From Acetivibrio saccincola (lineage in GTDB: Bacteria; Bacillota; Clostridia; Acetivibrionales; Acetivibrionaceae): 64,000 nucleotides of DNA. Of this stretch, positions 8,909 through 18,446 are shown one piece after another. The position numbers were made by a program, and so were the translations under genes. Within the stretch, counting starts at the first letter, position 1, and each line of letters begins with the position of its first letter. The stretch is taken from positions 62,001-126,000 of the forward strand of contig NZ_CP025197.1 of NCBI RefSeq assembly GCF_002844395.1, in the 5' to 3' direction. The notes below the pieces were generated by a model. It was given only the letters and a program-made list of their open reading frames with translations. It did not search any database and was not told the origin of the DNA.

Positions 8909-9976
8909 ATGGAAGTGATATGGTTTGACGGTGAAAAGAAATATATAGAAGATTTTCTTGCATTGCCTAAAATGCTGTATGGAAAAAAAGATATTATGCA
9001 AAATGAAAGTGAAGAACGGAAACTTTTAACTGGAAAACATGTTTTAAATAAATATTTTAAATTATACAAGCTTTGTGCTTATGACAAGGAGAAGATAGTA
9101 GGAAGGCTTGCTGTTACCATATATCCTGATGATACAAATGCCTATGTGGGTTTTTTTGAATGTATTAATGATGAGAAGTGTGCACTTTTAATGTTTTTAG
9201 AAGCGGAAAAACTAGCAAGGGAAAAAGGGAAGACTAAAATGATTGGACCTATGGATGCAAGTTTTTGGATAAAATACAGAATGAAAACAAATCTTTTTCA
9301 CCGGCGTCCATATTTTTCAGAGCCTTACAATAAGGAATATTATCTTAATTTATTTCTAAATAATGGCTACGATATACAAGAAAGATACATTTCTAATATT
9401 TACTCAAAACTTACAGCAAAAAATCTTGAAGAGGGAAAGATAAAAGAAAGATATGAGAAATTTTTAAAAAAGGGCTACAAAATAGTATCACTGAATAAAA
9501 AAACATGGGATAAAACTATAAGTGAAGTATACAGACTTATAATGAAACTATATAGTAATTTTCCTGTATTTAAGTATATAAGCGAGGAAGATTTTAAAAA
9601 AATCTATTTACCTTTAAAAATGATTTTAGACATGTCCATGGTAAAAATAGCATATTACCAGAATGAGGCAGTTGGTTTTTTTATTGGAATGCCAAATTAT
9701 CACAATAAGCTTTATAAAAGGATTAATTTACTTACTCTTTTTGAGATTCTGAAAATAAAGAAAAAAAGTACTGATTATGTAATGTTGTATATGGGAGTGG
9801 ACAGCAGCCACCCGGGGCTTGGAAAGGCTATGACATATGTTATTATGAAAAATCTCATAGAGAGGCAGGCAACTTCAATAGGGGCACTTATTAAAAAGGG
9901 CAGGGCTGTGGAACATTATGCACAAGGGGCAATAGAAGACCAGTGTGAATATGTTTTGTTAAGTAAAATTCTATGA
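8909..9976 (+). CDS. GNAT-superfamily acyltransferase-like protein
   Basis: This 355-residue protein starts 3 bases after the second dikinase and is the last gene of the operon. The N-terminal half (AYVGFFECIND, LLMFLEAEKLAREKGKTKMIGPMD) and the C-terminal half (MLYMGVDSSHPGLGKAMTYVIM, with GLGKAM as the likely acyl-CoA loop) look like N-acetyltransferase folds, possibly two in tandem. No membrane segment is seen. It could acylate an amine or head group of the lipid made by its neighbours; that is inference from position only. Confidence 0.65.
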   Translation: MEVIWFDGEKKYIEDFLALPKMLYGKKDIMQNESEERKLLTGKHVLNKYFKLYKLCAYDKEKIVGRLAVTIYPDDTNAYVGFFECINDEKCALLMFLEAEKLAREKGKTKMIGPMDASFWIKYRMKTNLFHRRPYFSEPYNKEYYLNLFLNNGYDIQERYISNIYSKLTAKNLEEGKIKERYEKFLKKGYKIVSLNKKTWDKTISEVYRLIMKLYSNFPVFKYISEEDFKKIYLPLKMILDMSMVKIAYYQNEAVGFFIGMPNYHNKLYKRINLLTLFEILKIKKKSTDYVMLYMGVDSSHPGLGKAMTYVIMKNLIERQATSIGALIKKGRAVEHYAQGAIEDQCEYVLLSKIL

Positions 9977-9996
9977 TTTAAGTTAAATCTATTGAT

Positions 9997-11790
9997 ATGA
10001 TTAACAGTCACGCTAAACAAATTGCCAAAGGGAATCTTAGGATAGACGATATGCTAGAGCAGGAAACCTTTGGACTAGGTATACTGACAGATGTTTTCAA
10101 TGATATGAAATCCAGCATGTTAAGATTTATTGCCTTGACAAAAGTCAATATAATATCTATTTCAGATGCCATTGAAAATGTATCTAAAAGCATGAACAGC
10201 AGTTACTTAGGCAATGAGGAAATTGCGGCCAGTATGGAAGATGTGGCTGAAAAAGCAAAAGAACAAGCCGGCCTTATGGGCAATGCCATGTCTAAAATAA
10301 ATGAAGTGAAAACCAGGATAGAAATTATTACACAGAGTGTGGAACAGATTGAGAAATTTGTTGAAGAGTCTGTACAAGCAACTTCAACGGGAGTAAGAAA
10401 TTTAGATGAGTACTATAACCAAGTTAATGTTATTTCAGATAATTTGAATAATACTTCTGAATATATTAAAAAACTCAATGATGATATAAACAAGATAGAT
10501 GAAATAGGAAGGTTTATCAAAAAAACCAGTGAACAGTTAAAGCTTTTGGGACTTAATGCCTCCGTTGAGGCTGCAAGGGCAGGTGAGGCAGGAAAAGGTT
10601 TTGCCGTTGTTGCCCATGAAATAAATTTATTGTCAACAGCAACTAAAGAAAGTATTGGTAAAATAAGCAGCATAATAAAAAGTATCCAAACCAGAAGTAG
10701 ACATGTAAATGCCGGTATTGACAGTTGTGTTGAAAGCTATGATATTAGTAAAGATATTTTTAAATCTGTTAAGCGTTCTTTTGAGATTATTAATGATAAT
10801 GCTAATATACTTGAATCAGACATAAAAAATGTTCGTAATGAGGTGTACTTAATTAATTCAAATATTCAAGAAATATATAAGGAAAGTGAGGAACTCTATA
10901 ATATTTCAGAAGATATATCAAAGGAAACAATTGAGGTTTCAGCGGTTACTCAAACAGAATTAGACGAACTTCAGAATATTAACGAAAGTACTTTGAATTT
11001 AAAAATAATGCTTAATAAATTGGAAAGATTAGCCGGAATATTTAATATATCTGTACTTCCTGTTAAAGAAGATAGCAAAAAACAATTACGCATTGTTTTT
11101 GTGAGTCCCCTAGATAATGATTTTTGGCATATTATTCGTAAAGGCGTCTTATATGCAAAAAGGGAGTTATCTGAAAAAAATGTAGTAATAGATTATTATG
11201 GTTTTGAAGACAATGTAGGCGATCAAATTAAACAAACAGTAAAAGACGCTATAGAAAATGATGTAGACGGAATTATTGTACCAGGGTTTGACCCGGATCT
11301 TGCTGATTTAATTGAGGTTGCTGACAGTAAGAATATTCCGGTAATGTTGATTGCAGAAGATTTGCCTATGAAAACCAAACGTGTTGCCTATTTCGGTGCA
11401 AATTTTGACTCAACGGGGATTGTTGCTGTTCGTATATTGGCAAAGTACCTGGGAGGAAAAGGAGAGGTGGCGGTTTTTACAGGTGAAGGAAATAGCTTTG
11501 GAAGGCATACTATTTTACCGGAGCTTAAAAAACATAAGAATATAAAAGTTGCAGCACAGGTTCAGTGTGCAGATGATATTGAAGTCTCATATAATGTAAC
11601 AAAAGATATACTTAGAGAAAACAGTAATATACGTGCTATATTGGTTCCTGGAATGGGCTTTTTTGGTGCTGCCAGAGCCATCGAAGAGATTGGTTTTATA
11701 GGGAAAACTTTTCTTATAAGTTTTTTCTACAGCAATGAAATAGCTGAGTATATTAAAAGAAGAATTAAAAAAGTAAATAAAAGTTCTTAA
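9997..11790 (+). CDS. methyl-accepting protein with C-terminal sugar-binding-protein-like domain, no membrane helix
   Basis: Residues 1-40 resemble the end of a HAMP linker. Residues 50-350 are a coiled-coil signalling domain with the conserved hairpin [24 protein letters not shown]. Residues 365-590 match the periplasmic-binding-protein type I fold ([41 protein letters not shown]). No transmembrane segment or signal peptide exists, so ligand sensing would be cytosolic. The start lacks a Shine-Dalgarno, sits 20 bases after the GNAT stop, and the C-terminus ([12 protein letters not shown]) stops before the fold would normally end. The gene may be trimmed at both ends. It could also be a soluble receptor class known in clostridia. 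Confidence 0.7.
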   Translation: MINSHAKQIAKGNLRIDDMLEQETFGLGILTDVFNDMKSSMLRFIALTKVNIISISDAIENVSKSMNSSYLGNEEIAASMEDVAEKAKEQAGLMGNAMSKINEVKTRIEIITQSVEQIEKFVEESVQATSTGVRNLDEYYNQVNVISDNLNNTSEYIKKLNDDINKIDEIGRFIKKTSEQLKLLGLNASVEAARAGEAGKGFAVVAHEINLLSTATKESIGKISSIIKSIQTRSRHVNAGIDSCVESYDISKDIFKSVKRSFEIINDNANILESDIKNVRNEVYLINSNIQEIYKESEELYNISEDISKETIEVSAVTQTELDELQNINESTLNLKIMLNKLERLAGIFNISVLPVKEDSKKQLRIVFVSPLDNDFWHIIRKGVLYAKRELSEKNVVIDYYGFEDNVGDQIKQTVKDAIENDVDGIIVPGFDPDLADLIEVADSKNIPVMLIAEDLPMKTKRVAYFGANFDSTGIVAVRILAKYLGGKGEVAVFTGEGNSFGRHTILPELKKHKNIKVAAQVQCADDIEVSYNVTKDILRENSNIRAILVPGMGFFGAARAIEEIGFIGKTFLISFFYSNEIAEYIKRRIKKVNKSS

Positions 11791-11925
11791 GTCAATTATA
11801 AAATAACCGGTTATTTTATTTCATTTATTAGATAAAAAACAGGGTTAAAAAGTTTGGCTTATAAAAATAATTAAATATTTTTATGATAAAATGTAAGAAA
11901 TTTTAAATGTATATCGTATTATTGT

Positions 11926-11939
11926 TGAAGCGCGCTTCA
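11926..11939. promoter_or_regulatory. perfect 14-bp palindrome before the ECF sigma gene
   Basis: TGAAGCGCGCTTCA is a perfect dyad lying just upstream of the ribosome binding site of the sigma-factor gene, and its GC-rich core stands out in AT-rich DNA. It could be an operator or a small RNA hairpin that masks the adjacent Shine-Dalgarno. Confidence 0.4.
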
Positions 11940-11947
11940 GAAAGAAG

Positions 11948-12460
11948 GTGATCATTATTAAAACTCAAAAAATTAATGAAGACTTACAAGAGTTTGGCAA
12001 CATGGTAATGAGTATATCAATGAATTATCTGAAAAATAAAGCTGACGCAGAGAATATAACTCAGGAAGTTTTTTTAAAACTATTTCTAAGCAGTAAAGAG
12101 TTTAAGAGTTATGAGCACAAAAAAGCCTGGCTTATACGTGTTACAACAAATCTTTGCAAGGATTTTTTAAAGTCTGCTTCAAAACGCCGTGACGTTTCCC
12201 TTGAAGAAGTGGCGGAACTTTCTTACATAGATAAAGGCAGGGGTGATGTACTTGATTTAATTAGAGAGTTGCCTGCCGGATACCGTAAAATAGTATATTT
12301 GTACTATTATGAGGGTTATAAAACAAAGGATATTGCAAAAATAACAGGACTATCTAAAAGCAATGTGTCCGTAAGCCTTCACAGGGCACGTAAATTGTTA
12401 AAAGAAAAAATTGAAAGGAGTGGAGATTATGAAGGACAGATATGTGAAAGAAGAATATAA
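11948..12460 (+). CDS. ECF-type sigma-70 family RNA polymerase sigma factor
   Basis: Region 2 is clear (YLKNKADAENITQEVFLKLF and HKKAWLIRVTTNLCKDFLK), and region 4 carries LPAGYRKIVYLYYYEGYKTKDIAKITGLSKSNVSVSLHRARKLL, a helix-turn-helix that binds -35 DNA. The reported GTG start overlaps an extended Shine-Dalgarno (GAAGGTGATC, 11944-11953), so the true start may be the in-frame ATT at 11954 or 11957. The following DUF4179 gene overlaps its end by 32 bases, the usual arrangement for a sigma factor and its membrane-bound partner. Confidence 0.85.
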   Translation: MIIIKTQKINEDLQEFGNMVMSISMNYLKNKADAENITQEVFLKLFLSSKEFKSYEHKKAWLIRVTTNLCKDFLKSASKRRDVSLEEVAELSYIDKGRGDVLDLIRELPAGYRKIVYLYYYEGYKTKDIAKITGLSKSNVSVSLHRARKLLKEKIERSGDYEGQICERRI

Positions 12461-13586
12461 TGAGACAGTTATGAGTGATGAACTTAAAATGCGTATACTA
12501 AAAACATGTGAGAATCTTGAAAGCCTTGATGAAAGGGACAGCATAAAAGTCTCAAATAAAAAAGGGTTGCTTATTGCTGTGGCTACAATGGCGGCTGTAT
12601 TGATGTTTACACTAGGAGTCAGTGCCGCAAAAGATTGGGAGTACCTGGAGGTTTTCAGAAAAATATTTGGTGACAGTGTGGATAATGTGGCAGATATATA
12701 TTCATATCCAGAGGTAGATGTAATGGTTAATACTTTTGAAGATTTGGAAATAGAAGTGAAAGGTGTGGTGGCAACAAAAAACAGTTTGTATGTGCTTTTT
12801 GACTTTGTTGCACTTGACGGGACGATATTTGATACTACGGATATACATGAAGGTTCAATATATGTTACTTCACTTGGTAATGAGGTGAATTTACATAACC
12901 CTAACCGTTATTCAAACCACTTTTTTGACTTTAATATTGAAAGTAAAGACCGGATAAAGTTAAATGAAATGGCAGGGCATGGAATAAATGGATTTGTTTT
13001 ATTTGATGGAGGTGCGTCTGTTCTGGATATTTATGACGGAAATGATTTTGACAACCGTATGAGTATTGCTTACTGTGAGACTCTTAATATTTGCGATTAT
13101 CCGGGTTCTGTTGTGGTGCTTTCAATTAACTCAATTAGTAAGGATGGTAAAATTATAAAAGAAGGTGTCTGGAAAGCAAAATTCACCGTACCGGAACAAG
13201 AATTAAAGGTAATTAATTTGGATGTAAATAAAAAAACAAAAATGCTGCGAAACATGGTGTTTGATTACACATCCGGTGACGAGTACATTTATGACGAAGT
13301 TGAGATTAATAATGTAACCATTGATGCCCTCAGCTTTCAGTTTACCTTCACTGCACATCGAGGCTATTTAACAACCCACACTTTCCACGTCTGGCTTGAA
13401 ATGAAGGATGGGAGTATAGTCGGATATCCGGATATATATGAGTCTGCATATAAAGGTGCTATGCAAGGATGCGGCACTCAAAGGGGTAAAAGCGGGGTTG
13501 TAAAGATTATATTAAATGAACCTATTAATCCGGATGATATTAAAGCCATTCATATGGGAACGGATTTAGTTATAGAATTGGATTAG
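12429..13586 (+). CDS. DUF4179-type membrane protein, putative anti-sigma partner
   Basis: The ATG at 12429 follows AAAGGAG by 8 bases and is preferred over an upstream TTG. A cytosolic N-terminal stretch (about 1-45) is followed by one membrane helix (LLIAVATMAAVLMFTLGVSA, about 46-65) and a large external beta-rich domain. This is the layout of DUF4179 proteins encoded after ECF sigma factors. The N-terminal segment would hold the sigma factor inactive and the outer domain would sense an envelope signal. The overlap with the sigma gene indicates coupled expression. The signal is unknown. Confidence 0.72.
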   Translation: MKDRYVKEEYNETVMSDELKMRILKTCENLESLDERDSIKVSNKKGLLIAVATMAAVLMFTLGVSAAKDWEYLEVFRKIFGDSVDNVADIYSYPEVDVMVNTFEDLEIEVKGVVATKNSLYVLFDFVALDGTIFDTTDIHEGSIYVTSLGNEVNLHNPNRYSNHFFDFNIESKDRIKLNEMAGHGINGFVLFDGGASVLDIYDGNDFDNRMSIAYCETLNICDYPGSVVVLSINSISKDGKIIKEGVWKAKFTVPEQELKVINLDVNKKTKMLRNMVFDYTSGDEYIYDEVEINNVTIDALSFQFTFTAHRGYLTTHTFHVWLEMKDGSIVGYPDIYESAYKGAMQGCGTQRGKSGVVKIILNEPINPDDIKAIHMGTDLVIELD

Positions 13587-13810
13587 GCAAAAAAAGTAAA
13601 AGATTTAATATTCCCTCTGTATTTTTGAATACAAAGATATAGATACTGAAATTACTTAATTTGATAAACAAAAAGAATTAATATATAATTAAAAATAAAA
13701 ATTGTGCTTAAAACAGTAAAAGCAGCAAATTATACTTTTTAAAGTATAAAATGATAGTTGGATTAACAATCTAAATAAGGTAGTTTCAGTATTGTGGGAG
13801 GGAATAAAAA

Positions 13811-14227
13811 ATGAAATCATACCGTAAAGAATTGGTTTTCAACGTACCTGCAAGAAGGGCATATATCAATATTACACAACAGGTTCAGGATTGCATTGAC
13901 GAAAGCGGTGTAAAAGAAGGATTAGTTTTAGTTAATGCAATGCATATTACAGCCAGTGTATTTGTAAATGATGATGAACCGGGGCTGCATCAGGATTTTG
14001 AGAAATGGTTGGAAGGCTTAGCGCCGGAAAAGCCGTATAGTCAATATAAGCACAACGGGTATGAGGATAATGCAGATGCTCACCTTAAACGTCAGATTAT
14101 GGGAAGAGAAGTGGTGGCGGCAATTACCAACGGAAAGCTGGACTTTGGTCCGTGGGAACAGATATTTTATGGAGAGTTTGATGGCAAACGTCAAAAACGT
14201 GTACTTGTCAAAATAATAGGTGAGTAG
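13811..14227 (+). CDS. yjbQ: YjbQ / UPF0047 family protein
   Basis: The 138-residue protein matches the YjbQ family end to end, with the signature [15 protein letters not shown] and the histidines in [12 protein letters not shown]. Relatives have weak thiamine-phosphate-synthase activity in vitro, but the biological role is unsettled. A GTGGGAGGG Shine-Dalgarno precedes the ATG. A terminator follows at 14286, so it is a single-gene unit. A palindrome (TATACTTT/AAAGTATA, 13731-13748) lies upstream. Confidence 0.88.
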   Translation: MKSYRKELVFNVPARRAYINITQQVQDCIDESGVKEGLVLVNAMHITASVFVNDDEPGLHQDFEKWLEGLAPEKPYSQYKHNGYEDNADAHLKRQIMGREVVAAITNGKLDFGPWEQIFYGEFDGKRQKRVLVKIIGE

Positions 14228-14285
14228 CAATCCGGGAGAAGGAAACAAAAAAAGAATCCAAAACAGCAGGATAAATTCAAAATTT

Positions 14286-14328
14286 GGGCAAGGAATTAAT
14301 TTTCTTTGCCCGGTTTGTATTTTTTTAT
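14286..14328 (+). terminator. intrinsic terminator after yjbQ
   Basis: GGGCAAGGAA (14286-14295) pairs with TTCTTTGCCC (14302-14311) with one G-T pair, followed by a T7 run. Confidence 0.75.
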
Positions 14329-14385
14329 AAGTAAAGCAAAAAATTAATGGGTAAGGTGAAAAAAATAAATAAAAGAGAGGGAAAT

Positions 14386-15147
14386 ATGCGTAAAGTTTTT
14401 ACCAAAATTTTTGCCATTGTATTACTGGGTTTAGTTTTATCCGTCAGCAGTATTTTTATTTTAAGTGACAGGAGGATAAGTTTTGCACCCGGAGAGCCTA
14501 AAAGCTCTGAAGAACTTGACAAAAACAACTTGAAAGACAAAACCTCAAATAATAAAACTTCAAATGATGACCAGGACAAGGAATTTGAAGATAGCGGAAA
14601 AGATATAAATTCAAATGAAAATACTGAGCCTAAAGAGAATTCAGAAACCGGAGAGAATACTGAAACTGAAGAGGATACCCAATTAAGTGTAAAAATATCT
14701 TTTGCCGGTGATGTTCTCCTTGCAAGCGGGGTGGAGTCACTTATAGAGCAAAAGGGAACGGAATTTATCATTTCAGATGTGAAACACATCTTTGAAGAGT
14801 CAGATATCTCAATGGTAAATTTAGAATGTGCCATTAGTGAAATAGGTACCAAAGCGCCGGACAAACAGTTTACCTTTAGGGCAAAGCCCCAAACCCTTGA
14901 TGTTTTAAAATTTTCCAAAATGGATATAGTAAGCCTTGCCAACAATCACACCCTGGATTTTGGAGTGGAAGCTCTTTTGGATACCTTTCAAAATTTAAGA
15001 GATTATGGTATTAAATATGCCGGGGCGGGCATGAATATGGATGAAGCAGCCAGACCTGTTTTTATTGAAGAAAATGGCATTAAAATAGCCTTTATTGCGT
15101 CAAGCCGTGTTATACCGGGGGGAGGTGGTTCGTACTTCGATTCATGA
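14386..15147 (+). pseudogene. CapA-family (poly-gamma-glutamate synthesis-like) protein, 3' end deleted
   Basis: The ATG at 14386 follows AGAGAGGG. A membrane anchor (KIFAIVLLGLVLSVSSIFIL) leads into an acidic, Asn/Glu-rich linker and then the metallophosphatase-like CapA domain: [45 protein letters not shown]. After that motif the normal domain is missing: the frame runs into unrelated coding DNA and stops within about 8 residues. CapA domains are about 250 residues long, and roughly the C-terminal 100 are lost. The lost part was replaced by the 3' portion of a pfpI gene. Confidence 0.72.
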
Positions 15148-15574
15148 TTTTGAAGGGGATCAGACTTACAGTGAGAAAAGGGGACACAATTTTGCTTTAA
15201 ATGCCACCTTTGATGAGGTTGAAGCTGGAGATTATGACGCCCTTGTTATACCCGGCGGACGTGCTCCGGAGTACATAAGACTGAATAAAAAAGTATTGGA
15301 AATGGTAAAGCATTTTGACAACGAGAATAAACCAATTGCCGCTATATGCCATGGACCTCAGGTTCTTACTGCAGCGGGTGTTTTAAAGGGCAGAGAATGT
15401 GCAGGATATCCGGCTGTAGCCCCGGATATAGAAGCTGCAGGTGGCAAGTACATAAATTTAGACATGGATAAAGCCCACGTGGAGGGTAATCTGGTTACTG
15501 CACCGGCCTGGCCGGCACACCCGGATTGGCTTGCTAAACTTCTAAAAGTACTTGGTGCAGAAATAAAGATATAA
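15116..15574 (+). pseudogene. DJ-1/PfpI family protein, 5' end deleted
   Basis: The reading frame begins abruptly at [18 protein letters not shown], about 45 residues into a normal PfpI protein. It then keeps the rest of the family: [17 protein letters not shown], the nucleophile elbow [10 protein letters not shown] (Cys), [18 protein letters not shown] and the C-terminus. The first beta strands and a proper start are missing. The junction with capA lies within about 15114-15130, in a G-rich run, and the two pieces are in different frames. A simple deletion between two once-separate genes explains the locus. Confidence 0.72.
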
Positions 15575-15678
15575 TATATAATATAAGAGATATAATATAG
15601 ATATATATATTTTGCAAGTATATACAGATAAAAAATATAGTATATTGCATATAGAAATATAAGAGACGGTATAAAGAC

Positions 15679-15716
15679 AAAGGTGTTGTTGAAGGGCTAT
15701 TTTCAACAACACCTTT
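15679..15716. terminator. bidirectional hairpin between pfpI remnant and aldo/keto reductase
   Basis: The 15-bp arms 15679-15693 and 15702-15716 are perfect inverted repeats around an 8-base loop, between convergent genes. Only short T-runs flank it. Confidence 0.6.
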
Positions 15717-15730
15717 TAAAATCAAAATTT

Positions 15731-16714
15731 TTACCACAGATGGTGAACACTGTCCTTGATGTATTTGTCGTATATATTCTTCACCGCTTCCATTTGCTCT
15801 GCTGACAAATCGGGCATGTCTGATGAAGCGGCATTTTGCATTACCTGTTCCGGGGTTTTACCTCCAGGTATAGTGCAGCTTACAGCGTCCTCCATAAGAA
15901 TCCACTTAAGGGCAAACTGTGCCATTGTATAACCTTCAGGCTTTATTTTAGAAAGTTCTTCAACGGCTTTTAGTCCTAATTCAAAATCTACTCCGGAAAA
16001 AGTTTCGCCCCTGTCAAAGGCTTCCCCTTTCCGGTTGAATTTCCTGTGGTCATCATCTTCAAAAGTGGTGTCCTTTGTCATTTTTCCGGTAAGAAGCCCG
16101 CTGGCTAAAGGAACGCGTACAATTATACCTACATTGTTTTCCTTTGCTTTTTTGAAAAACACTTCATTGGGCTTATGCCTGAACATATTGTATATTATCT
16201 GAACGGTACTTACATTAGGGTAGGTTATTGCTTTTAAAGCCTCATCCACAGTTTCTACACTTACACCATAATAAGCAATTTTGCCCTTTTTCACAATTTC
16301 ATCCATACCGTAAAAGAGTTCTTCGTTGTCGTAAACTTCCGTTGGGGGGCAGTGAAGCTGTAAAAGGTCAATTTTCTCAACATCAAGATTTTTAAGGCTT
16401 CTGTCTATAAAGTTTTCAATATTTTCCTTTGTATAGCCTTCAGCTGTATGAGGATTTAACCGTCTTCCTGCTTTGGTTGCTATATAAAATTTTTCCTTTG
16501 TGCTTTTAGAAAGCTTAGAAAGCAGTCTCTCACTTCTGCCGTCGCCGTAAACATCTGCGGTGTCAAAGAAATTAATTCCCACTTCAAGAGCCTTTTCCAA
16601 GGCTTTCATACTTGTATTGTCATCAACGCTGCCCCAGGTTCCTCCTATTGCCCATGCACCAAAAGATACTTCAGAAACTTTATAACCCGTCTTTCCAAGA
16701 ACTCTGTATTTCAT
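15731..16714 (-). CDS. aldo/keto reductase
   Basis: This 327-residue (alpha/beta)8 oxidoreductase uses NADPH to reduce carbonyls. Catalytic residues are visible: Asp and Tyr in FFDTADVYGDGRSE, Lys in FYIATKAG and His in LLQLHCPP. The cofactor end shows TIPGGKTPEQV near the C-terminus. The start ATG follows AAAGGAGG. It is a single-gene unit convergent with the pfpI remnant. The physiological substrate cannot be told. Confidence 0.9.
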   Translation of the reverse strand: MKYRVLGKTGYKVSEVSFGAWAIGGTWGSVDDNTSMKALEKALEVGINFFDTADVYGDGRSERLLSKLSKSTKEKFYIATKAGRRLNPHTAEGYTKENIENFIDRSLKNLDVEKIDLLQLHCPPTEVYDNEELFYGMDEIVKKGKIAYYGVSVETVDEALKAITYPNVSTVQIIYNMFRHKPNEVFFKKAKENNVGIIVRVPLASGLLTGKMTKDTTFEDDDHRKFNRKGEAFDRGETFSGVDFELGLKAVEELSKIKPEGYTMAQFALKWILMEDAVSCTIPGGKTPEQVMQNAASSDMPDLSAEQMEAVKNIYDKYIKDSVHHLW

Positions 16715-16825
16715 AGTTGGCCTCCTTTTACTAAATAGTTTATTATAATGATATCACAAATAATATTACAGCAGTAGCTGCAGCGGCAGTAACTTTATTT
16801 ATTTTATAACTTTTATAAAACTTGT

Positions 16826-17455
16826 TTATAGCCCTGTTATAATTTCAAGGAGTTTTTCCGGTGTATCAGCTAAGTAATCAGGATTTTTGCTTTCAAGAAG
16901 TTCTTTTGAGTCAAATCCCCATGTAACAGCAATAATACTAATTTTGCATTTTTTACAAGCCACAATATCTCTTTCCTCATCACCTATGTAAATAACATCT
17001 TCTTTTTTAAGATTATTTTGCTCAATAAATGAGTTTATAGTCAGATGTTTTCCAAAAAGATTTTTAGATGAATGGATTTTATTAAACACGTCAATTCCAT
17101 TTTTCTTTAATACTTCTTTTATTATATCCTCTGAATTTGAAGATATAATATTAATGTTATAATTATTTTTTTTTAAAGTTTCAATAACTTCTTTCATTCC
17201 TTTAAAGACTTTAACATCAGGAAAGTGATTTTTAAACTTGTTTTTTGCCTTACGGTATAAAAAAGGTATTCTATAAATGGGGATGGAAAGGTATTCACAT
17301 TTTTTAATAACTGACATTTTCTTTAAGGTAGAAAAATCGTCAGGGGTTATTTTTTTGTAGTTGTATTCACCGGCAAGCAGATTGTACATTTCAACTACAG
17401 AATCTGTTGAATCAACTATTGTTCCATCAAAATCAAATATAAGAGTTTTTTGCAT
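16826..17455 (-). CDS. HAD-superfamily hydrolase, phosphoglycolate-phosphatase-like
   Basis: Motif I is LIFDFDGTIVDS (nucleophile Asp), motif II IISSNSED, motif III the Lys after NLFG, and motif IV YIGDEERDIVACK. A helical cap lies at about residues 18-85. The ATG at 17455 is preferred because AAAGGA lies nine bases before it; the ATG two codons upstream is only three bases from the same site. At 209 residues it is a normal small HAD phosphatase. The substrate is unknown. Confidence 0.85.
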   Translation of the reverse strand: MQKTLIFDFDGTIVDSTDSVVEMYNLLAGEYNYKKITPDDFSTLKKMSVIKKCEYLSIPIYRIPFLYRKAKNKFKNHFPDVKVFKGMKEVIETLKKNNYNINIISSNSEDIIKEVLKKNGIDVFNKIHSSKNLFGKHLTINSFIEQNNLKKEDVIYIGDEERDIVACKKCKISIIAVTWGFDSKELLESKNPDYLADTPEKLLEIITGL

Positions 17456-17557
17456 ATACATACATCCTTTACCTTGTGATATCTTAATTATGTGATATAA
17501 TATTATAGGTTTTGTACATGATATTATTATGTACAAAAAATAACATCAAAAAAACTA

Positions 17558-17586
17558 TTGACATTTATTAAAACATGTATTATACT
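17558..17586 (+). promoter_or_regulatory. sigma-A promoter of the tRNA-Leu/fMet operon
   Basis: TTGACA (17558-17563), a 17-base spacer and TATACT (17581-17586) stand about 30 bases before the tRNA-Leu. Confidence 0.88.
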
Positions 17587-17616
17587 GATATAGTCATATC
17601 GAAGTAGTGTGTTTAA

Positions 17617-17707
17617 GCCGGAGTGGCGGAACAGGCAGACGCACAGGACTTAAAATCCTGCGGGAAATCAAATTCCCGTACCGGTTCGATTCCGGTCTCC
17701 GGCACCA
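17617..17707 (+). tRNA. tRNA-Leu (UAA)
   Basis: The acceptor stem GCCGGAG/CTCCGGC, a long class II variable arm (GGGAAATCAAATTCCC), anticodon loop CTTAAAA with anticodon TAA, T-loop GGTTCGATTCC and an encoded CCA are all present. Confidence 0.97.
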
Positions 17708-17714
17708 ATGACAT

Positions 17715-17791
<77 letters not shown>

Positions 17792-17799
17792 AGAAAAAT

Positions 17800-17833
17800 A
17801 AACCCTAGAGTCAAAAGGCTCTAGGGTTTTATT
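17800..17833 (+). terminator. terminator of the tRNA-Leu/fMet operon
   Basis: AAACCCTAGAG (17800-17810) pairs with CTCTAGGGTTT (17819-17829), followed by TTATT. Confidence 0.85.
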
Positions 17834-17880
17834 AATTTAAAAATATTCAAAGAAGCAAAATTGCAATTTTAACTGAAATT

Positions 17881-18192
17881 TTATTTTACACCTTTAATTC
17901 CAAACAGCCAGTTCTTTATTTTTTTGAAGATTCCTTGAAATTCAGGTCTGTCCTTATGACCGTGTATGTAAAAGTAATATTCGTGAAGTATCAATAGCTC
18001 CATATATGTATCATCTAGCTGCCTTATCAGATTCTGTTTATCTTCAGGAATGATGTTTTCCAATGCTTTGTATAGTTTAGAGTAGCGGTTGTTAATTTCT
18101 CTGCATTCTTTTGTCTTTTCTAATTTTTCAGCTAAATAGTCCAGCCTTTTTGTATAACTATTAGGATCTTTAATGTCTACACTGTTATCCAT
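17881..18192 (-). CDS. small hypothetical cytosolic protein
   Basis: The start MDNSVDIKD at 18192 has AAGGA in good position; a longer in-frame extension has no ribosome site. The 103 residues are charged and helical (YLAEKLEKTKECREINNRY, LIRQLDDTYMELLILHEYYFYIHGHKD), without membrane segments. It resembles short clostridial and phage-like proteins of unknown function, possibly the DUF6809 type, but the assignment is weak. Confidence 0.6.
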   Translation of the reverse strand: MDNSVDIKDPNSYTKRLDYLAEKLEKTKECREINNRYSKLYKALENIIPEDKQNLIRQLDDTYMELLILHEYYFYIHGHKDRPEFQGIFKKIKNWLFGIKGVK

Positions 18193-18361
18193 TATTTTTC
18201 CTTGCTCCCTTAAAAATAAATTTAAAAATAGACAATATATTGAATATATACATTTTATATCAGAAACGTTAACATTTCTATTGTATTTGTGCATAAAAAT
18301 TTAGAAAATTTCTATATATTATATACTATTTTAAAAAAATCAAGCACACAAAATATAAAAA

Positions 18362-18395
18362 TACCCTATTAAAGTTAAAATGCTTTAATAGGGTA
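18362..18395 (-). terminator. intrinsic terminator of the lipoprotein gene
   Basis: TACCCTATTAAAG (18362-18374) pairs with CTTTAATAGGGTA (18383-18395). On the minus strand the stem is followed by TTTTTATATTTT. Confidence 0.8.
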
Positions 18396-18446
18396 CAAAT
18401 AAAGTCTTTTATAATTACTTTTACAGTTAGAAATCACAGTTATTAA

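Noticed and set aside
14325-14945. 206-residue reverse frame
   Set aside because: It is the antisense shadow of the capA remnant; Ser-rich composition mirrors its Glu/Asn-rich linker.
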